The position numbers were made by a program, and so were the translations under genes. From Cerasibacillus terrae (GTDB lineage: Bacteria > Bacillota > Bacilli > Bacillales > Amphibacillaceae), in assembly GCF_008039555.1 (NCBI RefSeq), contig NZ_VDUW01000001.1:372001-436000 (forward strand): a stretch of DNA of 64,000 nt, in the 5' to 3' direction. Shown in pieces: positions 17,145 through 26,654 of the stretch; positions within the stretch are counted from its first letter, which is position 1, and every line of letters begins with the position of its first letter. Under the pieces are notes generated by a model. The model had not been told where the DNA came from and made no database searches. It saw only the letters and a list, made by a program, of their open reading frames with translations.

Positions 17145-18698
17145 TTATTTTTCCTTTTTGAAATCATCGATAATTGTCTGATCTAATGGTCTTGTTGCTG
17201 GTCCTGTTATAACTTCACCAGTATAAGAAAATCTAGATCCATGACATGGACAATCCCATGTTTGATCTCCTGAATTCCATTCTACTTCGCAACGAAGATG
17301 TGTACATGTTGTATCAAGCATATACACTTTATGATTTTCATCCATAAATACACCTGTTCGATTTCCATTAATTCTTGTAACTAATGCATTACCCGGTGTT
17401 AAATTTTCTATCGATTGAATGTCTTTTGTGTTCTCTAATTTACCTTTAATTAGGTGTTTTGCTACATCGAAATTCACGGCTGTAAATTGTTTTAATGATG
17501 GATTTATTTGAAATCTGGATGGCGTAAACAATTCCATATATGGATTTTTCCTATTTAAGATATAGTCAGTAATTACCTTTGCTGCAATTGTTCCATTTGT
17601 CATACCCCATTTACGGAATCCTGTTGCAACAAAAACATTTGATTGTGTTTTTGTAATTGAGCCGATATAAGGAATTTTATCTAATGTTGTTAAGTCTTGT
17701 GCCGACCAGCGATACATATAATCAGAGACATTAAAGTATTTATTAGCATAATCGTACAATGCTTGATAATGTTTCGTTGTCGATTTTCCTTGTCCTGTTT
17801 TATGGTTTTCTCCACCAATCAACCATAAATCTTCTCCGTTTAAAGATGTTGAACGAATGGATCTAGTTGGAGATTCCGCATTAATATATATTCCACCTGG
17901 ATATGTTAGGAATGATTTTACGGCAATGACATAGGCTCTTTCTGCATACATGCGTGTTGGATAAAATCCTTGTCCATCATAAAATGGGAATTGAGATGCT
18001 TCTACCACATAATCACAAATAATTCGTGCTCCATCACGTGTAACAATTGTAGGTTTTTTATTATACTCCACATCTGTTGCTGTTGTTTGTTCAAATATCT
18101 GAACTCCCATTTTTACACATTCATCCACTAGTTTCCTTAAATATTTTAGCGGGTGAAACATTGCTTGGTTTTTCATTTTTAATGCCTTTTTAAAAGGGAT
18201 GTTTAATGGTATTTTAGTTGTTAACTCCCCTTCAATTCCTAATTGGTCATAGGCTTTTTTCTCTAATTCCAATTTCCGAATATATGAGTTTTTATTTGTA
18301 TAAATATAGGCATCTTCATTCCGATAATCACAATCTATATCATGTGTTGAAATATTTCCCTCAATCATCTGCTTTGCTTCTATCTGTGCTTGATAGTACA
18401 ACTTTGCATTTTCTTCCCCAAAATTTTGGATAAGCTCATCATATATTAGCCCATGCTGAGCAGTTATTTTTGCTGTTGTATGGCCGGTTGTTCCATTGAG
18501 TATAGATCCTGAATCGATTAAAATGACTTTTATATTTTCTTGTGCCAAAAGATAAGCAGCAGTCAGTCCAGTGATACCACCACCAACTATTCCAACCTCT
18601 GCTCTACTCGTTTCTTTTAGTTTTGGATATTTCTCAAACTGAACCGAATCACGCCAATACGGCTCAGGAGAATCTGTTAATTGATTATGGTTTGTCAT
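17145..18698 (-). CDS. FAD-dependent oxidoreductase with C-terminal Rieske domain (YhfW-like)
   Basis: A 517-residue DAO-type flavoprotein fused to a Rieske [2Fe-2S] domain. The FAD dinucleotide fold GIVGGGITGLTAA lies at about 36-48. The Rieske ligands are Cys465/His467 (CTHLRC) and Cys483/His486 (CPCHGSRF), with Cys470 and Cys485 placed for the stabilising disulfide. The architecture resembles B. subtilis YhfW. Substrate is unknown; glycine/D-amino-acid oxidase folds are broad. It sits next to a hemerythrin-like gene and the nitrate reductase operon, but has its own transcription unit. Confidence 0.88.
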   Translation of the reverse strand: MTNHNQLTDSPEPYWRDSVQFEKYPKLKETSRAEVGIVGGGITGLTAAYLLAQENIKVILIDSGSILNGTTGHTTAKITAQHGLIYDELIQNFGEENAKLYYQAQIEAKQMIEGNISTHDIDCDYRNEDAYIYTNKNSYIRKLELEKKAYDQLGIEGELTTKIPLNIPFKKALKMKNQAMFHPLKYLRKLVDECVKMGVQIFEQTTATDVEYNKKPTIVTRDGARIICDYVVEASQFPFYDGQGFYPTRMYAERAYVIAVKSFLTYPGGIYINAESPTRSIRSTSLNGEDLWLIGGENHKTGQGKSTTKHYQALYDYANKYFNVSDYMYRWSAQDLTTLDKIPYIGSITKTQSNVFVATGFRKWGMTNGTIAAKVITDYILNRKNPYMELFTPSRFQINPSLKQFTAVNFDVAKHLIKGKLENTKDIQSIENLTPGNALVTRINGNRTGVFMDENHKVYMLDTTCTHLRCEVEWNSGDQTWDCPCHGSRFSYTGEVITGPATRPLDQTIIDDFKKEK

Positions 18699-18758
18699 TA
18701 ATCTATCCCCTTTTTACTATTGGTTATATTATTATTATCCCCGGATAAAAATAAAATA

Positions 18759-18796
18759 ATGCATTAAAAACACTAATACAAGTGTTTTTAATGCAT
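18759..18796 (-). terminator. 16-bp perfect inverted repeat, probable terminator of the hemerythrin-like gene
   Basis: ATGCATTAAAAACACT / AGTGTTTTTAATGCAT with a 6-nt loop. On the minus strand it lies 20 nt after the stop of the hemerythrin-like gene and is followed by TATTTTATTTTTA. The stem is AT-rich, so a regulatory role for the downstream oxidoreductase promoter is also possible. Confidence 0.6.
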
Positions 18797-18815
18797 TTTG
18801 TAGGGATAAAATACT

Positions 18816-19235
18816 TCATTCTGATAATAATGTCTCTTCTTCACTTCTACTATGAATTTCATTAACAACAAGTAAAGAATTAAAATAATTTAAAACATCA
18901 TTTGTAATGGTATCTTGATCTACTTCTTCTTTAATTTTGCCAACAATGATTCGGAGTAAATCATGATCTCTTGTTAACATATGTATATCCTTTTCTAGCT
19001 CTGGTTTATTTTTCACGATTTCTTGATAAAAACCATCTTCCTCTGCATCAGCATGTGCAATTATACGAGATTCCCAGTGTTCGATTAATGTTTTCGCGGC
19101 TTTTAAACATTCTTCTATGCGGTCTTCATGGAAAAGTCTCTCCACCACTTCGGTTAAATCTCTAGCCTCTGAAAATGCTCCATTATGAATCGCACGATGG
19201 GCAGTAAGTTTACGTAAAGAAGGTCCTATAGCCAT
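18816..19235 (-). CDS. Hemerythrin-like domain protein
   Basis: A 139-residue helical protein with spaced His/Glu residues of the hemerythrin HHE type: AHRAIHNGAFSEA, LIEHWESRIIAHADAEEDGF, RDHDLLR and EIHSRSEEETL. Such proteins hold a di-iron site that binds O2 or NO, or handles iron. The start is placed at 19235 because GGAGGA lies 7 nt upstream; a longer frame to 19271 would overlap the nar terminator. It sits just downstream of narI but after a terminator, so it has its own promoter. A role in NO or O2 handling with nitrate respiration is inferred from position. Confidence 0.75.
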   Translation of the reverse strand: MAIGPSLRKLTAHRAIHNGAFSEARDLTEVVERLFHEDRIEECLKAAKTLIEHWESRIIAHADAEEDGFYQEIVKNKPELEKDIHMLTRDHDLLRIIVGKIKEEVDQDTITNDVLNYFNSLLVVNEIHSRSEEETLLSE

Positions 19236-19276
19236 TATTTTATCCTCCAATCCTATATGTATTTTCATCATAACAT

Positions 19277-19302
19277 AAAAGCCCCTGCAATACGCAGGGA
19301 CT
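19277..19302 (-). terminator. Terminator of the narGHJI operon
   Basis: On the minus strand GTCCCTGC-N5-GCAGGGGC (one G-T pair) is followed by TTTTATG. It starts 11 nt after the narI stop. Confidence 0.75.
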
Positions 19303-19312
19303 AAATGAATTT

Positions 19313-20035
19313 TTAATGAAATTCTTTTCTTTTTTTAAGTTTTGATAAATCATGTGTATGTTGATTCCTATATACTACATATCTTCTGTTTAAATATTTT
19401 AAGGGTAGACTAAACACATGAACTAATCTTGTAAAAGGCCATATCGCAAATAGGACAAATGCAGTAAATACATGCAATTGGAATCCAATCGGTGCATTTG
19501 CCATCAATTCTGGTGCAGGTTGAAATGTTAGTATTCCTCGCATCCATGGTCCAATTACAACACGATAGTCAAATTCCCCACCAGTTGCTGTATATCCAAC
19601 TGTATTGGTAAATCCAATAAGAACAACTACTCCGAGAGTAACTAATGCAACATAATCACTAACAGAACTATTTTTTGCTATTCTCTTTATGGAAACACGC
19701 CGTAAAAAGAGCAAAAAACCTCCGACTACAACCGCAACCCCTGCTGCTCCACCAAACCATATAGCACCAAAATGATACATATCATCTGTTATTCCAAAAA
19801 AGTCAAATAGTGCTTTCGGAACTAATATACCAGCAACATGACCAAAGAATACAAAGATAATCCCGTAGTGGAATAAAGTACTACCAATTCGTAATCTTTT
19901 CTGTTCTAAAAATTGACTTGATTTAGCTGTCCACCCAAATTGATCTGTATTATAGCGATATATATGACCTAATACAAATATAGTGAGTGATATATAAGGA
20001 AAAACAAGCCAAAAAAAGATATCAAGATTGGACAT
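19313..20035 (-). CDS. narI: Respiratory nitrate reductase gamma subunit NarI
   Basis: A 240-residue membrane cytochrome b that oxidises menaquinol and passes electrons to NarH. It has about five membrane segments and the conserved histidines for two haems (HYGIIFVFFGHVAGI at about 56-70, and FQLHVFTAFVLFAIWPFTRLVH near 205). Length fits the family (about 225-240). Last gene of the nar operon, 36 nt after narJ. Confidence 0.95.
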   Translation of the reverse strand: MSNLDIFFWLVFPYISLTIFVLGHIYRYNTDQFGWTAKSSQFLEQKRLRIGSTLFHYGIIFVFFGHVAGILVPKALFDFFGITDDMYHFGAIWFGGAAGVAVVVGGFLLFLRRVSIKRIAKNSSVSDYVALVTLGVVVLIGFTNTVGYTATGGEFDYRVVIGPWMRGILTFQPAPELMANAPIGFQLHVFTAFVLFAIWPFTRLVHVFSLPLKYLNRRYVVYRNQHTHDLSKLKKRKEFH

Positions 20036-20071
20036 ATTTTCTCAATCCTTTTCATTAGGAGTAAATACATC

Positions 20072-20605
20072 TTAGGATGCATTTTTATTATTCATTATTT
20101 CAGAGGAAACATCGACAGTTGCTTTGATTAAAAAATGATATGGGCTCTTCTTTTCGGATAGTCGTTCTTCTAATTTCTTTATAGAATTCAAGTGTAATTT
20201 TAAGATACGTTTTGCATGTTTTTCATCAGCAATAGCTAGAAATTCTAAGATCAAGGGTAAATAATCTGGTAATTCATCAGATTCAATCATTAACTCAGAT
20301 TCCTTGAAAAGTTGACGTAATTTTACTAACGCTTGTCCGCGTTCACGTGAATCTTTAAAAACATGATACGTCAGATTCAAACACGCAATTCCATGGAAAT
20401 CAAATGTTTTCACATATTTCTCACATAATTCCCGAAAAGGAGTGGTCTCTAAGTAATGAATAAAAGAGTTTAAATAAGCATTTACACTTGAATCTTTCAT
20501 TTTATTCATTTCTTGCTTTAATTCAGATAAATTGGTTATCCATTCTTTTTGTGGATATTGCAAAAAGCTAGATGCTAATTTATACACTTTTTGATGAGTC
20601 TTCAT
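20072..20605 (-). CDS. narJ: Nitrate reductase assembly chaperone NarJ
   Basis: A 177-residue helical chaperone (TorD/DmsD-like) needed to insert the molybdenum cofactor in NarG and assemble NarGHI. The segment MKTHQKVYKLASSFLQYP at the N-terminus and the central KYVKTFDFHGIACLNLTYH are typical. The frame is open further upstream to 20788, but the ATG at 20605 has GGAGGGA 5 nt before it and gives the family length. It overlaps narH by 26 nt, which suggests coupling. Confidence 0.92.
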   Translation of the reverse strand: MKTHQKVYKLASSFLQYPQKEWITNLSELKQEMNKMKDSSVNAYLNSFIHYLETTPFRELCEKYVKTFDFHGIACLNLTYHVFKDSRERGQALVKLRQLFKESELMIESDELPDYLPLILEFLAIADEKHAKRILKLHLNSIKKLEERLSEKKSPYHFLIKATVDVSSEIMNNKNAS

Positions 20606-22130
20606 CCAATTCCCTCCAAAAACCACTTTCATAAAATTCCATTGGGTCAGCATCTCCTTGATTTCCACCCATACAACTGCGACATGCTTCCATAAAATCA
20701 AAACCTCCTGATCCTTGTTGTGCATACATGTCCCCTGCATCTTCTCTGTGTGATTTCGGGATGACATAACGATCATCATATTTAGCAATGGCAGACAATT
20801 TATACATTTCTTCTGCTATTTCCTCTGTCATCCCTGCCCTTTCTAAAATTGATTTGTCAAAAGGCTTGTCCAACTGAACAGAACGCATGTATGAACGCAT
20901 TGCAACAAGCTTTTCTAATACATTTCGTATGACATCCGAATCTCCAGCTGCAAACATATTTGCTAAATAGTCAATGGGAATCCGAAACTGATTAATTGTT
21001 GGAAAAATGACATCTGGGCTTAAAGAATCTACCTGACCACCTAATGCATTCATAAATGGACTTAATGGAGGAATATACCAAACCATTGGCATTGTCCGAT
21101 ATTCAGGATGTAGTGGTAAAGCAATTTTTTGTTCAACAGCTAATTTATATACTGGAGAATGTTGGGCAGCTTCTATCCAATCATCCGGAATTCCTTGTTT
21201 ACGCGCCTCTTTTTGAATTTCGGGATCAAAAGGATCTAAAAATGTTTCCAATTGGGCTTCATATAAATCTTTTTCATCCTCAACAGATGCTGCTTCTAAT
21301 ACTTTATCTGCATCATATAAGACAATCCCAATATAACGAATCCGACCGACACATGTTTCTGAACAAATTGTTGGCTGACCATTCTCAATCCGCGGAAAGC
21401 AAAATGTACACTTCTCTGCCTTATGTGTTTTCCAATTAAAGTAAACCTTTTTATATGGACAGCCCGTCATACAAAAACGCCAACTACGACATGTATCCTG
21501 ATCCACTAAAACAATGCCATCCTCTTCTCTTTTATACATTGCCCCTGATGGACAAGATGAGACACACGATGGATTCTGACAGTGTTCACAAATACGTGGT
21601 AGATACATCATAAAGGTTTCTTCAAATTCAAATTTTATTTGCTCATCAAGATTTCTCATATTCGGATCACGTTTACCTGTCTCGTGAACACCTGCTAGAT
21701 CATCTTCCCAATTCGGACCCCATGTAATATCCATGTATTCACCAGTTAATTGGGAAATCGGCCTTGCAACTGGTTGGTGGTCTTTTTCTGGACTATTTAT
21801 CAAGTTTTCATAATCATATGTCCATGGCTCATAATATTCATCAATTTGAACTAAATTCTGGTTATAAAATATATTTAGTAATTTACTAACCCTTCCACCA
21901 GCACGAAGTTGTAGTTTTCCATCTTTTACATGCCAGCCACCTTTTCGTTCATCATTATTTTCCCATTCTCTTGGATAACCAACTCCCGGTTTAGTTTCCA
22001 CATTATTCCAATACATATACTCTGTACCAGGGCGATTAGTCCACGTATTACTACATGTTACACTACATGTATGACACCCAATGCATTTGTCTAAATTCAT
22101 CACCATGCCAAACTGTGCCTTAATCTTCAA
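20580..22130 (-). CDS. narH: Nitrate reductase beta subunit NarH
   Basis: A 516-residue iron-sulfur subunit carrying three [4Fe-4S] and one [3Fe-4S] cluster between NarI and NarG. Cysteine groups are clear: CIGCHTCSVTCSNTW (residue 16 on), CEHCQNPSCVSSCPSGAMY, CRSWRFCMTGCPYKKVYF (Trp in place of one Cys, as in NarH [3Fe-4S]) and CTFCFPRIENGQPTICSETC. It overlaps narG by 11 nt and narJ by 26 nt. Confidence 0.97.
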   Translation of the reverse strand: MKIKAQFGMVMNLDKCIGCHTCSVTCSNTWTNRPGTEYMYWNNVETKPGVGYPREWENNDERKGGWHVKDGKLQLRAGGRVSKLLNIFYNQNLVQIDEYYEPWTYDYENLINSPEKDHQPVARPISQLTGEYMDITWGPNWEDDLAGVHETGKRDPNMRNLDEQIKFEFEETFMMYLPRICEHCQNPSCVSSCPSGAMYKREEDGIVLVDQDTCRSWRFCMTGCPYKKVYFNWKTHKAEKCTFCFPRIENGQPTICSETCVGRIRYIGIVLYDADKVLEAASVEDEKDLYEAQLETFLDPFDPEIQKEARKQGIPDDWIEAAQHSPVYKLAVEQKIALPLHPEYRTMPMVWYIPPLSPFMNALGGQVDSLSPDVIFPTINQFRIPIDYLANMFAAGDSDVIRNVLEKLVAMRSYMRSVQLDKPFDKSILERAGMTEEIAEEMYKLSAIAKYDDRYVIPKSHREDAGDMYAQQGSGGFDFMEACRSCMGGNQGDADPMEFYESGFWRELDEDSSKSV

Positions 22131-25100
22131 GCCAATCCACCTCGTCTCTATCCATTTTGCGGATAACTACTTGTTCATCCCTCTGATTTCCAGTTGGTCC
22201 ATAATAATTAAATCCATAACTAAGTTGTGCATAACCACCAATCATTTGTGTTGGTTTCACGTGAATACGTGTAGGACTATTAAATGTTCCTCCACGTGTC
22301 CCTGTGATTTTAGACCCTGGAACATTAATTAATCTGTCTTGCACGTGATACATATAAACAATTCCACTTGGTATCCTGTGACTAACAACAGCTCTTGCCA
22401 CAACCACCCCATTACGGTTATACATTTCAATCCAATCATTATCTTCTATATGAACGGATTTAGCATCTTCATTATTTAACCAAACATGTGGTCCCCCTCT
22501 AAAGAAGGTTAACATAGGTAATGTGTCTCCATATGTAGAATGAAATGACCACTTAAAATGCGGTGTTAAATAACGTAAAGTAATTTCATTTTCAACAGGT
22601 TTTGGTTTTCGATCATTGTCATAAAAAGTTAATTTTTGTAAAGGTGGTTTGAAAGTCGGTAATTCTTCACCAAATTCAAACATTACATCATGATCCAGAT
22701 AAAAAGATTGTCTTCCTGTAAGTGTTCGAAAAGGTATTTTATGTTCAATATTTGTTGTAAATGGTGAATATCGCCTATTTCCGGTTTCCGTTCCGCTAAA
22801 TACAGGAGATGATAATACCTTCCTTGGTTGTGTTGTTATATCATGAAAAGAAAGATGTTCCTCAGCCCGTTCGATAACTAGTTTTTGCAAATCTTTCTGA
22901 CCTGTTTTTTCTTCTAAGGCTTTCCAGGCCTTTTTTGCTAATGAACCATTTGTCGTACTTGACAGTGTTAAAATGGCTTCCGCTGCCTTACGATCCGTTT
23001 CTATACTAGGCATTTTCTTTTCTTTGTTAGTTCCCAATAATTTCTTTAATTTGTCATACTCTTCTTTCGCATGCCATCCGATACCTTTTGCACCAATTTG
23101 ATCACGTACGTTTTCTCCTAATGTGACATATTTTTCATAGACTTGTGGATAATCACGCTCCACAACTTGAATGCGTGGAAAATTAACTCCAGGACGTGCT
23201 TCATATTCACCATGTTTCCAATCAGGAATTGTTCCATATGCCTGTGATGTTTCATCTTTTGTATCATGTAGTAATGGTGAAGTTACCACATCAGAAATAG
23301 GTTCAGGTAAATAGATTTCAGCCATTTTGGAAAATGTTTTCGCTAATGATTTAAAAGCATCCCAGTCTGATTTTGATTCCCACGGGGCAGCAATAGCTGG
23401 ATTGAATGGATGTACAAATGGATGCATATCTGTACTTGATAAATCATATTTTTCATACCATGTTGCTGCAGGTAATACAATATCAGAATAGAGCCCTGTA
23501 CCACTCATTCTAAAATCATAATTAATCAATAGATCCAGCTTTCCTTCTGGTACATCTTCAATCCACTTAATTTCATTTGTTTGTTGCTCGTTTTCTTGTT
23601 CACTTAATGTGCCTTCATGTGTTCCTAATAGATGTTTTAGAAAATATTCATGACCTTTCGCTGAACTTCCAATTAGATTCGCTCTCCACACAAATAGTAT
23701 TTTAGGGAAGTTTTTTGAATCACTTGGATTATCAGCAGCAAATTCTAATTCTCCAGATTTTATTTGCTCAACAATCGTTTTTGCCGCCTCTTCACTTGTT
23801 TTTCCTTTTGCAATCTGTGTTGAGTTTTTATTAAACTGAGGATAGGATGGTAGCCAACCTAACCTTGACGCAAGCGAATTATAATCACCTAGATGTTGAT
23901 AACGACTTTTCTTTGTTAATGGTGACGTTAAATTATCTACTTTTTGATCTTCATATCGCCACTGTTCGGTAGCAAAATAGAAAAAAGATGTACCAGCATG
24001 TAATCTAGGTGGACCTCCCCAATCTCTTGCCATTGCAATTGTTTGCCAACCTTCAAGTGGGCGCACTTTTTCTTGGCCAACATAGTGTGCCCAGCCACCA
24101 CCATTTACCCCTTGACATCCAGTTAACAGAACCAAATTTAAGATGGTACGGTAGATCATATCGGAATGGTACCAATGATTAATTCCTGAACCCATGATAA
24201 TCATGGACCGCCCATTGGAATCAATGGCATTCTGAGCAAATTCCCTTGCAATTTGGGCAACATCTTTTGCCGGAACATTAGTTAGTTTTTCTTGCCATGC
24301 AGGTGTAAATGGAGCATTTTCATCTTCATAAGTTATGACTTCTTCTCCGGGAATTCCTCGACTAATTCCACAGTTAGCCATTAACAAATCAAACACAGTA
24401 GTAATTCGTTGTTTTTTTCCATTAATTGTAATTGTTTTAACCGGGACTTTTCGTTTATAAATTCCCTTGTCTGTTGCCATGAATTCCGGGAATTCTACAT
24501 CAACAATTTCATCCGCATCATCAACAAAGGATAATAATGGATCAATACCTTCTAAATTATTGTCTGTATCTTTTAAATGGAGATTCCATGTTTGATTCTC
24601 TTCCCATCGATGACCAATTGTCCCGTTAGGAGCTGCATATTTATCATTGTTTTTATCATAAACAACTGTTTTCCATTCAGCATTTGATATATCCATCCCA
24701 ATGTTTTCAGCTCTGAGAAATTTCCCCGCGCGGTAATTATCCCCTTCCTGATCTAACATAATTAGGAAAGGTAGATCTGTATATCGTTTAACATAATCAT
24801 TAAAGTATGGAGTCTCTTGATCGACATAGTATTCTTTTAAAATGACATGAGTCATCGCCATACCAAGTGCTGCATCCATTCCTGCTTCAACTGGTAACCA
24901 TGTATCAGCAAATTTTACATATTCGGCATAATCAGGTGCGACAGCAACTACCTTCGTTCCTTTATAACGCGCTTCAACCATAAAATGAGAGTCGGGTGAA
25001 CGTGTTTGTGGTAAATTAGATCCCCAAACAAGTAAATAGCTTGAATTATACCAATCAGAACTCTCCGGAACATCTGTTTGCTCTCCCCATACTTGAGGAG

Positions 25101-25788
25101 ATGCTGGTGGTAAATCAGCATACCAATCATAAAAGCTGAGTAATGAACCACCTATTAAATTCAAAAATCTTGCTCCTGCTGCATAACTGACCATGGACAT
25201 GGCAGGAATTGGAGAAAAACCAAAAATCCGGTCAGGTCCTTCCTTTTGAATCGTATGAATGATAGATGCAGAAATAAGTGTATTAATTTCATCCCATGTT
25301 GTCCTTACAAAACCACCTTTTCCGCGAGCCTTTTTATATGTTTCTGCCTTTTCAGGATTCTCGACAATACTTTTCCATGCTTTCACAGGGTCCTTTTGCT
25401 CGTTTAAAGCCTCAGACCATAATGATAATAATGTGGATCGAATATATGGATAACGTACTCGATGTGGACTATACGTATACCAAGAAAAACTGGCTCCTCT
25501 TGGGCAACCACGAGGCTCGTATTCGGGCATGTCTGGACCTGTTGTAGGATAATCTGTTTGTTGTGTTTCCCATGCAATAATGCCATCCTTTACATGGACT
25601 TTCCAACTGCATGAACCTGTGCAATTGACACCATGTGTTGTACGAACCACTTTATCATGCTGCCATCTTCTTCGATACACCTTCTCCCAATCACGACTAA
25701 GAGGAGAACGTTCATATTGTTCATTCAATTTTTCTGCCTTCCCGAAATAGGATAAACGTCTCCAAAATGGTGTAGATGATTGTTTCAT
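22120..25788 (-). CDS. narG: Nitrate reductase alpha subunit NarG
   Basis: The 1222-residue catalytic subunit, holding the bis-MGD molybdenum cofactor and the FS0 [4Fe-4S] cluster. FS0 ligands are His/Cys in THGVNCTGSCSWKV plus CPRG. The molybdenum ligand Asp is in SFYDWYADLPPASPQ. No twin-Arg RR-x-FLK signal of periplasmic Nap type is seen; the start MKQSSTPFWRRLSYFG is the cytoplasmic Nar remnant type. First gene of narGHJI, preceded by GGAGG. I found no convincing Fnr box upstream. MobA (29918-30496) is needed for its cofactor. Confidence 0.98.
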   Translation of the reverse strand: MKQSSTPFWRRLSYFGKAEKLNEQYERSPLSRDWEKVYRRRWQHDKVVRTTHGVNCTGSCSWKVHVKDGIIAWETQQTDYPTTGPDMPEYEPRGCPRGASFSWYTYSPHRVRYPYIRSTLLSLWSEALNEQKDPVKAWKSIVENPEKAETYKKARGKGGFVRTTWDEINTLISASIIHTIQKEGPDRIFGFSPIPAMSMVSYAAGARFLNLIGGSLLSFYDWYADLPPASPQVWGEQTDVPESSDWYNSSYLLVWGSNLPQTRSPDSHFMVEARYKGTKVVAVAPDYAEYVKFADTWLPVEAGMDAALGMAMTHVILKEYYVDQETPYFNDYVKRYTDLPFLIMLDQEGDNYRAGKFLRAENIGMDISNAEWKTVVYDKNNDKYAAPNGTIGHRWEENQTWNLHLKDTDNNLEGIDPLLSFVDDADEIVDVEFPEFMATDKGIYKRKVPVKTITINGKKQRITTVFDLLMANCGISRGIPGEEVITYEDENAPFTPAWQEKLTNVPAKDVAQIAREFAQNAIDSNGRSMIIMGSGINHWYHSDMIYRTILNLVLLTGCQGVNGGGWAHYVGQEKVRPLEGWQTIAMARDWGGPPRLHAGTSFFYFATEQWRYEDQKVDNLTSPLTKKSRYQHLGDYNSLASRLGWLPSYPQFNKNSTQIAKGKTSEEAAKTIVEQIKSGELEFAADNPSDSKNFPKILFVWRANLIGSSAKGHEYFLKHLLGTHEGTLSEQENEQQTNEIKWIEDVPEGKLDLLINYDFRMSGTGLYSDIVLPAATWYEKYDLSSTDMHPFVHPFNPAIAAPWESKSDWDAFKSLAKTFSKMAEIYLPEPISDVVTSPLLHDTKDETSQAYGTIPDWKHGEYEARPGVNFPRIQVVERDYPQVYEKYVTLGENVRDQIGAKGIGWHAKEEYDKLKKLLGTNKEKKMPSIETDRKAAEAILTLSSTTNGSLAKKAWKALEEKTGQKDLQKLVIERAEEHLSFHDITTQPRKVLSSPVFSGTETGNRRYSPFTTNIEHKIPFRTLTGRQSFYLDHDVMFEFGEELPTFKPPLQKLTFYDNDRKPKPVENEITLRYLTPHFKWSFHSTYGDTLPMLTFFRGGPHVWLNNEDAKSVHIEDNDWIEMYNRNGVVVARAVVSHRIPSGIVYMYHVQDRLINVPGSKITGTRGGTFNSPTRIHVKPTQMIGGYAQLSYGFNYYGPTGNQRDEQVVIRKMDRDEVDWLED

Positions 25789-26004
25789 TTGGCACCTCCA
25801 AAAAAGTAAAGGAATCTCTTATACTTTAAATACACATTTTTAGATAAACATCTACTACTCATGATATAAATCTATTTTCTAGTATTGGCAAATTGAGGTT
25901 ATTCAATACATTTCTCTGTTTATTATTTCATCTTAGGAATTGTTTTATTGATCAACGAATAGTGCCAAATTTCACTTGAAATGGGAGTAATTCACGTAAA
26001 AAAA

Positions 26005-26026
26005 CACCCACTTTATAAAGTGGGTG
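26005..26026 (-). terminator. Terminator of the ferredoxin gene
   Basis: CACCCACTTT / AAAGTGGGTG is a near-continuous palindrome followed on the minus strand by eight T. It begins 16 nt after the ferredoxin stop. Confidence 0.85.
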
Positions 26027-26041
26027 CTTAAAAAATTCGAA

Positions 26042-26281
26042 TTAACGATTTTCGAAGAACTTCCTATTTAATTCAATATATTCGCTTTCCTCTTCGGGAA
26101 CTTCATCCTCAATAAAAATAGCTTCCACTGGACATACAGCTTCGCATGCTCCACAATCTATACAAATATCTGGGTCGATGTAAAACATGTCTTCGCCCTC
26201 TTCTATACAATCAACAGGACAAACTTCAACACATTCGGCCGCTTTTTCTGTTTTACAAGGTGATGTAATAACAAATGCCAA
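26042..26281 (-). CDS. fer: Seven-iron ferredoxin ([3Fe-4S][4Fe-4S])
   Basis: A 79-residue ferredoxin of the Thermus/Bacillus 7Fe type. Cys9, Cys17 and Cys50 are placed for the [3Fe-4S] cluster; Cys21, Cys40, Cys43 and Cys46 for the [4Fe-4S] cluster. The acidic C-terminal extension (EDEVPEEESEYIELNRKF) is characteristic. Single-gene unit with GGAGG-type RBS and its own terminator. Confidence 0.93.
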   Translation of the reverse strand: MAFVITSPCKTEKAAECVEVCPVDCIEEGEDMFYIDPDICIDCGACEAVCPVEAIFIEDEVPEEESEYIELNRKFFENR

Positions 26282-26412
26282 CTGCCTCTCCTCCTTCGGT
26301 GCCTACAACATCGTACTGTAATATATAGTTCATATGAATATTTTCATACTAATTTTACATAATAACTTTAATTGTTTCAAGAAAAGTTACCATTAGATTG
26401 TTCCTCATTTGA

Positions 26413-26625
26413 TCATTCATTCGTCAATTCTTCAAAGTACTCTTTACGAAATCCAGCAATACGATCACTGTTATCTATGATAAAATAAAATTCCTCTGTT
26501 TCATTTTTAACATCATAGACTTTTCCAGGGGTTAATTTACGATGAACAATAAATTTTGTTGCATCTGCATGGATGCATTTTATTTGTTTAATTGTTGGGC
26601 TTGTCTCCCATTTTAAATGTATCAT
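26413..26625 (-). CDS. Small conserved protein, DUF6501-like
   Basis: A 70-residue protein (start MIHLKWETSPTIKQIKCIH, centre KLTPGKVYDVKNETEEFYFI) that resembles a short Bacillaceae family I know as DUF6501; this match is from memory. A beta-rich fold is likely. Function unknown. RBS AAAGGAG is well placed. It follows msrAB by 29 nt and may be co-transcribed. Confidence 0.7.
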   Translation of the reverse strand: MIHLKWETSPTIKQIKCIHADATKFIVHRKLTPGKVYDVKNETEEFYFIIDNSDRIAGFRKEYFEELTNE

Positions 26626-26654
26626 TAAAAGACCACTCCTTTATCAACTGTTCA

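Noticed and set aside
20606..20788. Upstream extension of narJ
   Set aside because: It lies wholly in narH in another frame; the ATG at 20605 has a good RBS and gives the family length.
25789..26004. Fnr box upstream of narG
   Set aside because: No TGTGA-N6-TCACA-like site; only weak partial matches.
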